Shown piece after piece: positions 8,582 through 22,199 of a stretch of DNA of 64,000 nucleotides (position 1 is its first letter; each line of letters starts with the position of its first letter). The stretch lies in assembly GCF_002208095.1 (NCBI RefSeq), contig NZ_CP017990.1, positions 1,116,001 through 1,180,000 on the forward strand. Direction: 5' to 3'. The notes beneath the pieces are model-generated. The model was not told the origin of the DNA, did not search any database, and saw only the letters and a list, made by a program, of their open reading frames with translations. The translations under genes were made by a program, and so were the position numbers. Source of the DNA: Enterobacter cloacae complex sp. ECNIH7. GTDB lineage: Bacteria > Pseudomonadota > Gammaproteobacteria > Enterobacterales > Enterobacteriaceae.

Positions 8582-10444
8582 TCAGTCCAGCCAGGCGCGG
8601 ATTTTAGCTTCGATACCGGCAGCGTCCAGGCCAATCGCCGCGCGGGCTTCGTCCTGGGTACCTTGCGGGATGAAATGGTCCGGCAGGCCGAGGTTCAGCA
8701 CCGGCACGGCTTTACGGTTCGCCATCAGTACCTCGTTCACGCCGCTGCCCGCGCCGCCCATGATGGCGTTTTCTTCCAGCGTGACCAGCACGTCATGCGT
8801 CTCAGCCATACTCAGGATCAGAGAGTCGTCGAGCGGCTTCACAAAGCGCATGTCCACCAGGGTGGCATTCAACGCTTCAGCCGCTTTAGCCGCCTCTGGC
8901 ATCAGCGTGCCGAAGTTCAGGATCGCCACTTTTTCACCGCGACGCTTCACCAGACCTTTACCGATCGGCAGTTTTTCCAGCGGCTGAAGCTCAACGCCCA
9001 CCGCATTGCCGCGCGGGTAGCGAACGGCGCTTGGGCCATCCTGATAGTGGTAGCCGGTAAACAGCATCTGACGACATTCGTTCTCGTCACTTGGCGTCAT
9101 GACAACCATATCCGGAATACAGCGCAGGAACGACAGATCAAACGCGCCCTGGTGCGTCTGGCCGTCGGCACCGACGATGCCCGCACGATCGATAGCAAAC
9201 AGTACCGGCAGCTTCTGAATCGCCACGTCGTGGATCACCTGATCGTAGGCGCGCTGCAGGAAGGTGGAATAGATAGCGACAACCGGCTTGTAGCCGCCAA
9301 TGGCCAGGCCCGCTGCAAACGTAACCGCATGCTGCTCGGCAATGGCAACGTCAAAATACTGGTCAGGGTATTTTCTGGAGAACTCCACCATGCCGGAGCC
9401 TTCACGCATGGCAGGCGTCACAGCCATCAGCTTGTTGTCTTTGGCTGCGGTTTCGCATAGCCAGTCGCCGAAGATTTTTGAATAGCTCGGCATGCCGCCG
9501 CTGCTTTTTGGCAGACAGCCGCTCGACGGGTCAAATTTCGGTACCGCGTGGAAGGTGATCGGATCTTTTTCCGCCGGTTCGTAACCGCGCCCTTTTTTGG
9601 TCATGATGTGCAGGAACTGCGGGCCTTTCAGGTCGCGCATGTTCTTGAGCGTGGTCACCAGGCCCAGCACGTCGTGACCGTCAACCGGGCCAATATAGTT
9701 AAAGCCCAGCTCTTCAAACAGGGTGCCCGGCACGACCATGCCTTTGATGTGTTCTTCGGTACGCTTGAGCAGCTCTTTAATCGGCGGTACGCCGGAGAAG
9801 ACTTTCTTGCCGCCTTCGCGCAGCGAGGAGTAAAGCTTGCCGGAGAGCAGCTGGGCCAGATGGTTGTTCAGCGCGCCGACGTTCTCGGAAATCGACATTT
9901 CGTTATCGTTAAGGATAACCAGCATGTCCGGCTTGATGTCGCCCGCGTGGTTCATGGCTTCGAAGGCCATCCCTGCGGTGATGGCGCCGTCGCCAATCAC
10001 GCAGACGGTGCGGCGCTGCTTGTTCTCTTTCTCGGCGGCAACGGCAATCCCGATGCCCGCAGAAATGGAGGTGGAAGAGTGGCCGACGCTCAGCACGTCG
10101 TACTCGCTCTCACCGCGCCACGGGAACGGGTGCAGGCCGCCTTTCTGACGAATGGTGCCAATTTTATCGCGACGTCCGGTCAGAATTTTGTGCGGATAAG
10201 CCTGGTGGCCCACGTCCCAGATGAGCTGATCGAAAGGCGTGTTATAGACGTAGTGCAGCGCCACGGTCAGCTCAACCGTGCCAAGCCCGGAGGCGAAATG
10301 GCCGCTGGAGCGGCTTACGCTGTCGAGCAGGTAGCGACGCAGCTCGTCGCACAGCTTCGGCAGGCTCTCTTTCGGCAACAGGCGTAGCTCCTGGGTGGAG
10401 TCAACTAACGCCAGTGTCGGGTATTTGGCAATATCAAAACTCAT
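8582..10444 (-). CDS. dxs: 1-deoxy-D-xylulose-5-phosphate synthase Dxs
   Basis: A 620-residue thiamine-diphosphate enzyme that joins pyruvate and glyceraldehyde 3-phosphate, the first step of the MEP isoprenoid pathway; DXP also feeds thiamine and pyridoxal synthesis. The thiamine-diphosphate site [20 protein letters not shown] and the transketolase-like [15 protein letters not shown] are clear. The start is the ATG at 10444 ([14 protein letters not shown]); a TTG codon just before it is not needed. It follows ispA by 24 bases on the minus strand. Confidence 0.98.
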   Translation of the reverse strand: MSFDIAKYPTLALVDSTQELRLLPKESLPKLCDELRRYLLDSVSRSSGHFASGLGTVELTVALHYVYNTPFDQLIWDVGHQAYPHKILTGRRDKIGTIRQKGGLHPFPWRGESEYDVLSVGHSSTSISAGIGIAVAAEKENKQRRTVCVIGDGAITAGMAFEAMNHAGDIKPDMLVILNDNEMSISENVGALNNHLAQLLSGKLYSSLREGGKKVFSGVPPIKELLKRTEEHIKGMVVPGTLFEELGFNYIGPVDGHDVLGLVTTLKNMRDLKGPQFLHIMTKKGRGYEPAEKDPITFHAVPKFDPSSGCLPKSSGGMPSYSKIFGDWLCETAAKDNKLMAVTPAMREGSGMVEFSRKYPDQYFDVAIAEQHAVTFAAGLAIGGYKPVVAIYSTFLQRAYDQVIHDVAIQKLPVLFAIDRAGIVGADGQTHQGAFDLSFLRCIPDMVVMTPSDENECRQMLFTGYHYQDGPSAVRYPRGNAVGVELQPLEKLPIGKGLVKRRGEKVAILNFGTLMPEAAKAAEALNATLVDMRFVKPLDDSLILSMAETHDVLVTLEENAIMGGAGSGVNEVLMANRKAVPVLNLGLPDHFIPQGTQDEARAAIGLDAAGIEAKIRAWLD

Positions 10445-10468
10445 CAAAGGCTCATCGAGATATATAGT

Positions 10469-11368
10469 TTATTTATCACGCTGGATTATATAGTCCGCTA
10501 GCGCTTCCAGTGCCGAGGTATCCAGCGATTGCGCGGCCAGTTCATTTAGCGACTGGCGGGCGTCGTCAATCAGATCCCGGGCTTTACGTTGGGCTTGCTC
10601 AAGGCCCAGCAGGGCGGGGTAGGTACTTTTGCCAAGCTGCTGGTCCGCACCCTGACGTTTACCCAATGTTGCAGTATCGCCCACCACATCCAGAATGTCA
10701 TCCTGAACCTGGAATGCCAGACCGATACTTTCTGCGTATCTGTCCAGAATCGGCAGGGCTTTGCGCCCTTGTTCACCCGCGCTCAGCGCACCCAGGCGAA
10801 CGGCGGAACGAATCAACGCCCCGGTTTTATGGCGGTGAATACGCTCCAGCTGTTCCAGATTAACCTGACGTCCTTCCGCTTCCAGATCCAGCGCCTGTCC
10901 GCCGCACATGCCGGCCACGCCGCTGGCCATTGCCAGCTCGGAGATCATCGCCAGGCGGTCGCGGTCGGCCACTTCCGCCATCGGCGCATCGCTCAAAATC
11001 GAGAATGCCAGCGTTTGCAGGGCATCACCCGCCAGAATGGCATTCGCCTCGCCAAACTTGATATGGCAGGTGGGTTGACCCCGACGCAAATCGTCGTCGT
11101 CCATGGCCGGGAGATCGTCGTGGATCAGCGAGTAGGCGTGGATGCACTCGACGGCGGCTGCCGGGGCGTCCAGCGTGTTATCGCTGATGCCAAACATATT
11201 GCCTGTGGCGTACACCAGGAACGGGCGCAGGCGCTTTCCACCCAAGAGTGCGCCATAGTGCATGGCTTCAACCAGTGGAGTGTTCTGAAAAGGCTGTGGC
11301 GCAATAAAACGGCGCAGGGCGTCGTTGGCGCGTACGACACGCGCCTGAAGCTCGTTGGCAAAATCCAT
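10469..11368 (-). CDS. ispA: Farnesyl diphosphate synthase IspA
   Basis: A 299-residue prenyltransferase making geranyl and farnesyl diphosphate from IPP and DMAPP. Both aspartate-rich motifs are present: DDLPAMDDDDLRRG and QVQDDILDVVGD, with GGKRLRPFLVYATG near the N-terminus. It directly abuts xseB (ATG follows the xseB stop) and precedes dxs, so xseB-ispA-dxs is one operon linking two isoprenoid steps. Confidence 0.98.
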   Translation of the reverse strand: MDFANELQARVVRANDALRRFIAPQPFQNTPLVEAMHYGALLGGKRLRPFLVYATGNMFGISDNTLDAPAAAVECIHAYSLIHDDLPAMDDDDLRRGQPTCHIKFGEANAILAGDALQTLAFSILSDAPMAEVADRDRLAMISELAMASGVAGMCGGQALDLEAEGRQVNLEQLERIHRHKTGALIRSAVRLGALSAGEQGRKALPILDRYAESIGLAFQVQDDILDVVGDTATLGKRQGADQQLGKSTYPALLGLEQAQRKARDLIDDARQSLNELAAQSLDTSALEALADYIIQRDK

Positions 11369-11611
11369 TTACTCGGCGTCCGGTGTGAAAGGCGTGGTTT
11401 TCGCGTCTTCGCTGTCGGAAAGCAGGATCTGCACGCGCTGTTCGGCCTGCTGCAGTTTGACCTGCCCCTGGCGCGCCAGCTGCACGCCACGCTCGAATTC
11501 GTTGAGCGCCTCTTCCAGCGGGAGATCGCCGCTCTCAAGACGGGTAACGATTTGCTCCAGTTCACTCAGCGCAGTTTCGAAACTGGCCGGTGCGTCGTTC
11601 TTCTTCGGCAT
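11369..11611 (-). CDS. xseB: Exodeoxyribonuclease VII small subunit XseB
   Basis: An 80-residue helical small subunit of exonuclease VII, which degrades single-stranded DNA in both directions with XseA. The family core [32 protein letters not shown] is present at about 10-40. It is the first gene of the minus-strand operon with ispA and dxs; the promoter probably lies in the 191-base gap shared with the divergent thiI. Confidence 0.95.
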   Translation of the reverse strand: MPKKNDAPASFETALSELEQIVTRLESGDLPLEEALNEFERGVQLARQGQVKLQQAEQRVQILLSDSEDAKTTPFTPDAE

Positions 11612-11802
11612 AGTGAATTGACTCTTATATTCTCAGCCCCGACATGGTAACGGACTCAGGGCAATTATCAAATAACGCGCAATGTGCACAGGAGCGGCGC
11701 GATGGTGGTATACTTGCGCGCCTGGATGCAGCCACGGGTGTGGGCTGCTGTACTCTTTTCCATTACAAGCCTTAATACGCTTGCCTAAGAAACATTGCCG
11801 CC

Positions 11803-13251
11803 ATGAAGTTTATCATTAAATTGTTCCCTGAAATCACCATCAAAAGCCAATCTGTGCGTTTGCGCTTTATTAAAATTCTCACTGGGAACATTCGTAACGT
11901 ATTAAAGCACTACGACGAAACTCTCGCCGTGGTGCGCCACTGGGACCACGTTGAGGTCCGTGCGAAAGACGAAAACAAACGTCAGGATATTCGCGACGCG
12001 CTGACCCGTATTCCTGGGATCCACCATATCCTGGAAGTGGAAGATGTTCCGTTCAGCGATATGCACGACATCTTCGAGAAAGCGCTGGTCCAGTACCGCG
12101 ATCAGATCGAAGGCAAAACCTTCTGCGTGCGCGTGAAGCGTCGCGGCAAGCACGAGTTCAGCTCTATTGAAGTGGAACGTTACGTCGGCGGCGGTTTGAA
12201 CCAGCACGTTGAAACGGCGCGCGTTCGTCTGACCAACCCGGACGTGACCGTGAACCTGGAGATCGAAAACGATCGCCTGCTGCTGGTGAAAGGGCGCTAT
12301 GAAGGTATCGGCGGCTTCCCGATTGGCACCCAGGAAGACGTATTGTCCCTGATCTCCGGCGGCTTCGACTCCGGCGTTTCCAGCTATATGCTGATGCGTC
12401 GCGGATGCCGCGTGCACTACTGCTTCTTCAACCTGGGCGGCGCGGCGCACGAAATCGGCGTTCGTCAGGTCGCGCATTACCTGTGGAACCGCTTCGGCAG
12501 CTCCCACCGCGTGCGTTTCGTGGCGATCAACTTCGAACCTGTGGTCGGCGAAATCCTCGAAAAAGTGGACGACGGCCAGATGGGCGTGGTGCTGAAGCGC
12601 ATGATGGTGCGTGCGGCGTCCAAAGTGGCCGAGCGCTACGGCGTGCAGGCGCTGGTCACCGGTGAAGCGCTGGGCCAGGTATCCAGCCAGACGCTGACCA
12701 ACCTGCGTCTTATCGACAACGTGTCTGATACGCTGATCCTGCGTCCGCTGATCTCCCACGACAAAGAGCACATCATCGATCTGGCGCGCGAAATCGGTAC
12801 CGAAGATTTTGCCCGTACCATGCCGGAATACTGCGGCGTGATCTCAAAAAGCCCAACGGTGAAGGCGGTGAAGGCGAAGATCGAAGCGGAAGAAGAGAAC
12901 TTCGATTTCAGCATTCTGGAAAAAGTGGTGGAGGAAGCCTCCAACATCGACATCCGCGAGATTGCCCAGCAGACCGAGCAGGAAGTCGTAGAAGTTGAAA
13001 CCGTGAGCGGTTTCGGCGCTAACGATGCAATTCTGGATATTCGCTCCATTGATGAGCAGGATGACAAGCCGCTGCAGGTTGAAGGCGTCGAAGTGGTTTC
13101 TCTGCCGTTCTACAAGCTGAGCACCAAATTTGGCGACCTCGACCAGAGCAAAACCTATCTGCTGTGGTGTGAGCGTGGGGTGATGAGCCGCCTGCAGGCG
13201 CTGTATCTGCGCGAGCAGGGCTTTGCGAATGTGAAGGTGTATCGCCCGTAG
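11803..13251 (+). CDS. thiI: tRNA 4-thiouridine synthase / thiamine sulfur carrier ThiI
   Basis: A 482-residue protein that adds sulfur to U8 of tRNA and helps build the thiamine thiazole. Domains in order: ferredoxin-like and THUMP (about 1-165), PP-loop ATP pyrophosphatase with [10 protein letters not shown] (about 185), and a C-terminal rhodanese domain whose catalytic Cys sits in [11 protein letters not shown]. The rhodanese extension is the enterobacterial form. It is divergent from xseB and convergent with yajL. Confidence 0.97.
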   Translation: MKFIIKLFPEITIKSQSVRLRFIKILTGNIRNVLKHYDETLAVVRHWDHVEVRAKDENKRQDIRDALTRIPGIHHILEVEDVPFSDMHDIFEKALVQYRDQIEGKTFCVRVKRRGKHEFSSIEVERYVGGGLNQHVETARVRLTNPDVTVNLEIENDRLLLVKGRYEGIGGFPIGTQEDVLSLISGGFDSGVSSYMLMRRGCRVHYCFFNLGGAAHEIGVRQVAHYLWNRFGSSHRVRFVAINFEPVVGEILEKVDDGQMGVVLKRMMVRAASKVAERYGVQALVTGEALGQVSSQTLTNLRLIDNVSDTLILRPLISHDKEHIIDLAREIGTEDFARTMPEYCGVISKSPTVKAVKAKIEAEEENFDFSILEKVVEEASNIDIREIAQQTEQEVVEVETVSGFGANDAILDIRSIDEQDDKPLQVEGVEVVSLPFYKLSTKFGDLDQSKTYLLWCERGVMSRLQALYLREQGFANVKVYRP

Positions 13252-13286
13252 TTTATTGCAGGGCGGGGGCGACCTGTTGCCTCCGC

Positions 13287-13306
13287 CCCTCTCCCACAGG
13301 GTGAGG
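13287..13306. repeat. Partial copy of the dispersed CCCTCTCCC/CAGGGTGAGG element
   Basis: It has CCCTCTCCC followed almost at once by CAGGGTGAGG; the inner GGGAGAGGG arm of the full copies is missing. It lies in the convergent gap between thiI and yajL, after a separate GC-rich hairpin (about 13262-13287). Confidence 0.65.
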
Positions 13307-13314
13307 GAGAACAC

Positions 13315-13905
13315 CTATTCGTAATAATTATAAATTCCCGCCGGCATCACCAGCGATGACGCTACTTCGTACGCTTTCTCGCGCCCGACCAGCAGGTCAA
13401 TAATCTTTAAGCCAAAATCAATCGCGGTGCCTGGCCCCTGGCTGGTCAGCAGGTTGACGCGCGGATCCCAGACGACGCGTTTATCAACCCAGTGCTCTTC
13501 CGGGATCGTATCCTTGAGCCCCGGGAAACCGGTCATGTTGCCGATGGGGAAGATATCGTGCGGAATCAGAACCGTTCCGGCGGCGGCACAGATTGCCGCG
13601 ACGATGCGGCCGGATAAATGAAACTGACGCACGGTCTCGACCAGCAGCGGACTGTCGCGAAAACATTCCGCGCCTTTTAAGCCGCCGGGCAGAACGATGA
13701 TGTCGTAATCGCCGTCAGCCACCTGAACAAGGGGAGCATCCGCAAGGATTTTCACCCCGCGCGAGCAGGTGATTGCCAGATTACCGTCGCTGGCGACGCT
13801 GGCGGTGGTGACCTTAATGCCGCCGCGCACCATCAAATCAATGGTGGTGACCGCTTCAATCTCTTCGCTACCAGGGGCGAGGCAGATCAGTGCTGACGCG
13901 CTCAT
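13315..13905 (-). CDS. yajL: DJ-1/PfpI family protein YajL
   Basis: A 196-residue homologue of human DJ-1. In E. coli it protects thiol proteins against oxidative stress and has been reported as a deglycase or chaperone, functions that remain debated. The reactive Cys106 lies in the nucleophile elbow AAICAAAG, and Glu15 (GSEEIEA) is present. The start at 13905 ([12 protein letters not shown]) gives the family length; its 5' end overlaps the 3' end of panE by 38 bases. Confidence 0.95.
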   Translation of the reverse strand: MSASALICLAPGSEEIEAVTTIDLMVRGGIKVTTASVASDGNLAITCSRGVKILADAPLVQVADGDYDIIVLPGGLKGAECFRDSPLLVETVRQFHLSGRIVAAICAAAGTVLIPHDIFPIGNMTGFPGLKDTIPEEHWVDKRVVWDPRVNLLTSQGPGTAIDFGLKIIDLLVGREKAYEVASSLVMPAGIYNYYE

Positions 13906-14779
13906 ATTCACTCTCCTTACGTTTAACCAGGTCATACAGACGGGCGTTTTCCGGCACGGCTATACCGTGCGCGCGGGCGCGTTGTAACAGATAGCCGGTG
14001 ATGTAGTCGATCTCCGTGTGGCGTAATGCCCGAACATCCTGCAGCATCGAGGAGATGTTTTCTGCCGTGCTCTCAATGACCTGCTCGACATAGCAGCGCA
14101 AATCGTCGGCCGAGGTATGCAGGCCTTCCCGCTCAACGACCGCCGCGACTTCCGCACACAGCATGGCAACGTCCTGCGGATGATTTTTCAGTTCTCCGTT
14201 CGGGCAGTTCCACAGCGCCGTCAGCGGATTGATTACGCAGTTTACCGCCAGCTTGCGCCACAGCTGAGGGAGGATGTTGTTGTGCCAGGCGACGTCCGGC
14301 AGCACCTTCTGCAGCACATCGGCAAGATAGCTGTAATCTCCATCCTGAGTTCTGGCGGGCCCGATGTGCGTCACGCCGCTGGCGACATGCACGATGATGT
14401 TGCCGTCGCGACGTGCAGCGTGCGTGGTCGTCGCCATCAGCAGGGGCTGCGGGACGTTTTTCAGCTCATCAAGCGTCCCCATGCCGTTATGCAGCAGTAG
14501 TATGGGCGAAGTGGGGGGGAGCTGCGCGGCCAGCGTTTTTACCGCGTCTGAGACCTGCCACGCTTTGAGCGTCACCAGTAAAAGGTCGCTTTGCGCCAGG
14601 AAGTCAGGATCGTTCGCGGTGAGGGATTCGTTAAAGATGCTTCCGTCTTCACCAATCAGGTTTACACTGCAATAGGGCTGGGGCACGCGCAGCCAGCCCT
14701 GAACCTCATGTCCGTGCTTGCACAGCGCGGTCAGCCACAGCTGACCAAGCGCTCCGCATCCGAGCACCGTAATTTTCAT
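13868..14779 (-). CDS. panE: 2-dehydropantoate 2-reductase PanE
   Basis: A 303-residue NADPH-dependent ketopantoate reductase in the pantothenate/CoA pathway. The N-terminal Rossmann motif is [11 protein letters not shown], and the catalytic Lys region is [17 protein letters not shown] (Lys at about 176). It overlaps yajL by 38 bases and is divergent from yajQ. Confidence 0.96.
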   Translation of the reverse strand: MKITVLGCGALGQLWLTALCKHGHEVQGWLRVPQPYCSVNLIGEDGSIFNESLTANDPDFLAQSDLLLVTLKAWQVSDAVKTLAAQLPPTSPILLLHNGMGTLDELKNVPQPLLMATTTHAARRDGNIIVHVASGVTHIGPARTQDGDYSYLADVLQKVLPDVAWHNNILPQLWRKLAVNCVINPLTALWNCPNGELKNHPQDVAMLCAEVAAVVEREGLHTSADDLRCYVEQVIESTAENISSMLQDVRALRHTEIDYITGYLLQRARAHGIAVPENARLYDLVKRKESEYERVSTDLPRPW

Positions 14780-14900
14780 TGTTCCTCCTCACCTGCAACT
14801 GCGCCAGGTGTTACAGCTTAATTATACAGCTAAGCTTCTGTTGAGTTATGCCTCGTAGCGGGTATTATGCAACGCAACAAAAGTGAAGGGAGAAGAAAAG

Positions 14901-15392
14901 ATGCCATCTTTCGATATTGTTTCCGAAGTTGATATCCAGGAAGTTCGCAACGGCGTTGAGAACGCAACCCGCGAAGTTGAGTCACGTTTCGATTTTCGCG
15001 GCGTTGAGGCGTCGTTTGAGCTGAACGACGCAAATAAGACCATTAAGGTGCTGAGCGAGTCTGACTTCCAGGTGAATCAGCTGCTCGACATTCTGCGCGC
15101 CAAGCTGTTAAAACGCGGTATCGAAGGGACGTCTCTGGACGTGCCGGAAGAGTTTGTGCACAGCGGTAAAAACTGGTTTGTGGAAGCCAGGCTGAAGCAG
15201 GGCATCGAGAGCGCGGTGCAGAAGAAGATCGTTAAGCTCATTAAAGACAGCAAGCTGAAGGTGCAGGCGCAGATCCAGGGCGAAGAAATTCGCGTGACCG
15301 GTAAGTCCCGCGATGATCTCCAGTCCGTAATGGCGCTGGTGCGCGGCGGCGATCTGGGGCAACCGTTCCAGTTTAAAAACTTCCGCGATTAA
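14901..15392 (+). CDS. yajQ: Nucleotide-binding protein YajQ (UPF0234)
   Basis: A 163-residue protein with two ferredoxin-like folds. Homologues bind cyclic di-GMP in Xanthomonas and nucleotides or RNA in E. coli; its physiological role here is uncertain. The family start [11 protein letters not shown] is at 14901, preceded by AGGGAGAAGAAA; an ATG 18 bases earlier is inside the ribosome-binding region. A bidirectional terminator separates it from the convergent yajR. Confidence 0.95.
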   Translation: MPSFDIVSEVDIQEVRNGVENATREVESRFDFRGVEASFELNDANKTIKVLSESDFQVNQLLDILRAKLLKRGIEGTSLDVPEEFVHSGKNWFVEARLKQGIESAVQKKIVKLIKDSKLKVQAQIQGEEIRVTGKSRDDLQSVMALVRGGDLGQPFQFKNFRD

Positions 15393-15395
15393 TAT

Positions 15396-15424
15396 AAAAA
15401 AGCCCGGTTTAACCGGGCTTTTTT
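15396..15424. terminator. Bidirectional terminator between yajQ and yajR
   Basis: The hairpin AAGCCCGGTT / AACCGGGCTT has an A run before it and a T run after it, so it can serve both convergent genes. Confidence 0.9.
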
Positions 15425-16786
15425 TCACGCTTTGAGCGCCTGCTCGACTTCGAAGCGGTTGGTCATTTTACTGTCTATTTTGACGTAAGCGCTGCGCTCT
15501 TCCGGGACAATGAGCACCTCTGTTACACCCTCTTTTGCTTCAAGACGCTGCTTAAGCGCATCGCTGATTTCCACATTATCCGGGATTTCTACGCGCAGGC
15601 TGCTCACGTAGCGCGGCTCTTTCATGGTGCTGGCGACCAGCAGCCAGACTGTTGCCAATAGCGCACCGGCGAGGAACACGGTTTGTGAATCAAACAGGCC
15701 GTCCACCCAGCCGCCGAGCGAGCCGCCGATCGCCACGCCGAGAAACTGGCTGGTGGAGTAGATGCCCATCGCGGTGCCTTTATATCCGGCGGGGGACTCT
15801 TTGCTGATCAGCGACGGCAGCAGCGCTTCCATCAGGTTAAAGGCCAGGAAGAACAGCTGTACGCCGGCAATCAGTTCCCAGAAGTGCGGACCGGCACCCC
15901 AGAGCACAATTTCGGCAATCAGCAGGACCGCCACGCAGCCCACGAAGACGCGCTTCATTTTGCGCTTCACTTCGGCGTAGATGATGAACGGCACGACGGA
16001 GACAAACGAAATCAGCATCGTGACCAGATAGATTTTCCAGTGCTCAGCCGCCGGGAAACCCGCTGCGGCAAGCTGGCCGGGCAGAGCGACAAAGGTCGAC
16101 ATCAGCAGGATGTGCAGGCACATAATGCCAAAATTCAGCTTAAGCAGGCGCGGCTCGACAATCACTTTGCTGAAGCAGCCTTTTACCATGCCGGATTCAC
16201 GGTTCAGAACGTGGTTCTTGCTGTCCGGCACGACCCACAGGGTTAAGGCAATACCGATGGTTGCCAGCACGGCAATCATCCAGAACAGGGCGTGCAGACC
16301 CAACGTGTGCGTAATGATGGGGCCCAGCACCATGGCAATCGCAAACGTCACGCCAAAGCTCACGCCGATGAACGCCATCGCTTTGGTGCGGTTCTGCTCG
16401 CGGGTTAAGTCGGACAGCAGCGCCATCACCGCGGCGGCAATCGCGCCGGACCCTTGCAGGGCGCGGCCAAGAATAATCCCCCAGATGGAGTGGGAGAGGG
16501 CGGCAATCACGCTTCCGAGCACAAAGACCAGCAGCCCACCGACGATTAGCGGCTTTCGCCCCACACGATCGGAGAGCAGGCCAAAGGGGATCTGGAAGAC
16601 CGCCTGCGCCAGGCCGTAGATGCCGATCGCGAGCCCAATCAGCGCCTCGCTGGCCCCCTGCAGCGCCATACCGTACGTGGTCAGAACAGGCAGGACCATA
16701 AACATGCCAAGCATCCGTAGCGAGAAGACAGTCCCTAAGCCCCAGGTCGCGCGTAGCTCGCCTGGCGTCATTTTATAATCGTTCAT
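15425..16786 (-). CDS. yajR: MFS transporter YajR
   Basis: A 453-residue proton-driven major facilitator with 12 predicted membrane segments; substrate unknown. Motif A is visible as GLLSDRVGRKPL at about residue 70. The C-terminal soluble YAM domain (about 385-453, SSLRVEIPDNVEI...) is characteristic of YajR. The start at 16786 (MNDYKMTPGELRATW) matches E. coli. It stands alone between yajQ and cyoE. Confidence 0.94.
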   Translation of the reverse strand: MNDYKMTPGELRATWGLGTVFSLRMLGMFMVLPVLTTYGMALQGASEALIGLAIGIYGLAQAVFQIPFGLLSDRVGRKPLIVGGLLVFVLGSVIAALSHSIWGIILGRALQGSGAIAAAVMALLSDLTREQNRTKAMAFIGVSFGVTFAIAMVLGPIITHTLGLHALFWMIAVLATIGIALTLWVVPDSKNHVLNRESGMVKGCFSKVIVEPRLLKLNFGIMCLHILLMSTFVALPGQLAAAGFPAAEHWKIYLVTMLISFVSVVPFIIYAEVKRKMKRVFVGCVAVLLIAEIVLWGAGPHFWELIAGVQLFFLAFNLMEALLPSLISKESPAGYKGTAMGIYSTSQFLGVAIGGSLGGWVDGLFDSQTVFLAGALLATVWLLVASTMKEPRYVSSLRVEIPDNVEISDALKQRLEAKEGVTEVLIVPEERSAYVKIDSKMTNRFEVEQALKA

Positions 16787-16892
16787 TACCACCTCAGTTC
16801 AAAAGCAGGCCATAGTGTAGTGCGGGGAAGGGGCGGGGTAAATAAAGGGTTATTTAACAAATATTACATGCGTTATTAATAGATTCAGTGAA

Positions 16893-16922
16893 TAAAAAAA
16901 AGGGTGCCGAAGCACCCCTTTA
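16893..16922 (-). terminator. Terminator of the cyo operon
   Basis: Read on the minus strand, the stem AAGGGGTGC-TTCG-GCACCCTT is followed by eight T residues. It lies 16 bases after the cyoE stop. Confidence 0.88.
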
Positions 16923-16937
16923 TTCACCTTTTTTGGC

Positions 16938-17825
16938 TTACCAGACGTAAGTCAGCAGGTTGTGTGAATCCGGCACCATGAAGTCCACGGACATCATCAC
17001 GGACAGCGAGGTGATGGCCACAATCGAGAACACAAACAGCTTGCGCGCCCAGACTTTGTCATCTTCCACTTTGTAACCGCGCAGTGCCATACCGAGCCAC
17101 CAGACGCTCACCGCGGCCGCTACCGCCAGATATTTGTATCCGGCGTAACCACCCAGAGAGAGCATCAGCGTTGCCACGGCAAAGGCGATGATGTACAGCG
17201 TGATGTGGTTCTTGGCAACTGAAATGCCCTTCACGACCGGCAGAACCGGGATGTTCGCTGCCTGATAATCCTTAAAGCGGAAAATCGCGATGGCATAGGA
17301 GTGCGGCATCTGCCACAGGCTAAAGATAGCCAGCAGGATCAGCGCACCGCTGTCGAACTCGTTCGTGACCGCGCAGTAGCCAATCACCGGCGGCGCAGCG
17401 CCGGAGAGAGAACCAATCAGCGTGCCGTAGACGGAGTGGCGTTTCATATACAGGCTGTAGACGCCCACATATACCACGAACCCCATCACCCCCAGCCAGC
17501 AGGCCAGCGGGTTAGCACCAAACCACAGCAGCATAAAGCCAGCAATACCCAGCAAGGTGGCGTACACCAGCGAGACGGAAGGGGCGATCAGGCCTTTCAC
17601 CAGCACCCGATTTTTGGTCCTTTCCATCTTCTTGTCGATATCCATGTCGATGTAGTTGTTAAATACACAACCGGACGCAACAACCAGTGACACACCGACC
17701 AGCGTGTAGATAAAGAGGGTGTAATCAATGCTGCCCTTAGAGGCCAGCAGGAACCCTCCGATCACGGAGATCAGGTTGCCAAAGATGATGCCTGGTTTCG
17801 TTACTTGCAGGTATTGCTTAAACAT
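16938..17825 (-). CDS. cyoE: Protoheme IX farnesyltransferase CyoE (heme O synthase)
   Basis: A 295-residue membrane prenyltransferase of the UbiA family. It adds a farnesyl group to heme B to make the heme O used by cytochrome bo3. The substrate-binding motif [18 protein letters not shown] is at about 70-90, and a second Asp-rich loop [11 protein letters not shown] at about 195. The start at 17825 ([12 protein letters not shown]) matches E. coli; it is the last gene of the operon, 11 bases after cyoD. Confidence 0.97.
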   Translation of the reverse strand: MFKQYLQVTKPGIIFGNLISVIGGFLLASKGSIDYTLFIYTLVGVSLVVASGCVFNNYIDMDIDKKMERTKNRVLVKGLIAPSVSLVYATLLGIAGFMLLWFGANPLACWLGVMGFVVYVGVYSLYMKRHSVYGTLIGSLSGAAPPVIGYCAVTNEFDSGALILLAIFSLWQMPHSYAIAIFRFKDYQAANIPVLPVVKGISVAKNHITLYIIAFAVATLMLSLGGYAGYKYLAVAAAVSVWWLGMALRGYKVEDDKVWARKLFVFSIVAITSLSVMMSVDFMVPDSHNLLTYVW

Positions 17826-17836
17826 ACTCGCCGCTC

Positions 17837-18162
17837 TTAGTGAACCATCATGTTGTAGTTGAGGTTCCACATAATCCAGATGGAACCGACTACCAGGATA
17901 GCGATGATAATCACGGTAAAGATAAAGGCGGTCATATTCCAGCCTTCATCGGACTTGGTGTTCATGTGCAGGAAGCAAACCAGATGCACCAGAATCTGAA
18001 TCACCGCGGTCACCAGGATTGCACCCAGAATAACCGGCTTAGACGCAGAACCGCTCATCACCATCCAGAACGGGATCACCGTCAGGATGATCGACAGGAT
18101 GAAACCTGTCATGTAGGTTTTTACGCTACCGTGGGAAGCGCCATGATCGTTTGAATGACTCA

Positions 18163-18163
<1 letters not shown>
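17837..18163 (-). CDS. cyoD: Cytochrome bo3 oxidase subunit IV CyoD
   Basis: A 108-residue subunit with three membrane helices that helps assembly of the copper site in E. coli. It starts at [18 protein letters not shown]; its ATG shares one base with the cyoC stop codon, so the two are translationally coupled. Confidence 0.97.
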
Positions 18164-21722
<3,559 letters not shown>

Positions 21723-22199
21723 TTAACGACCTCAATTCCACGGAGTCTGGTGGCGTTTAAAGTGTGCGGGCATTTTACGGGAAGGTTACATTACTGTAAA
21801 CATCATTAGGCCTGTGTCAGGAAGGTGTTACCGGGTTCTGCCGCACGTGTCACAAGTGTTGCAAATTATGTCGGTTTTTATGACCGAAGCCGCACGGCAT
21901 GGGCTTTATAACGAAAGGACCCCCAAGCATACCCTAAAAGGGGCAATTGGTATAACCATTGTTAAAAATAAACAAAAAATTAACAATTAATTATCAATAA
22001 AAAGACATCTAAAAAACGAAAAATCAAACTCTCGTATGCTGAATCGTTTAATGAAAAATAGCGTTTTGGAGTGGGAGCCAATAATTTCCAAATCCTATCC
22101 CGCACAAATCAACAAATATTTTTTTTGAGGTTGGCGGCTATTTCACCGTTATAATTTCAGTTAGTGATTACAACGGGAAATAACCTTTCGCATTTTTCT
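21723..22199. other. Intergenic region upstream of cyoA (477 bases)
   Basis: The stretch has no plausible gene. Its middle (about 21955-22060) is strongly AT-rich and contains TTAACA/TAAACA repeats that fit an ArcA box. The left part, nearest cyoA, should hold the cyo promoter; the right part is the 3' flank of ampG. Confidence 0.7.
21969..21985 (-). promoter_or_regulatory. Candidate ArcA box upstream of cyo
   Basis: TAAACA (21969) and TTAACA (21980) are direct repeats 11 bases apart; on the minus strand they read TGTTAA and TGTTTA, as in the ArcA consensus. cyo repression by ArcA at low oxygen is well known in E. coli. The AT-richness of the region means chance matches are possible. Confidence 0.45.

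Noticed and set aside
10445..10447. TTG codon one triplet before the dxs ATG as start
   Set aside because: The ATG at 10444 gives the known N-terminus and length; TTG would be less efficient and adds one residue.
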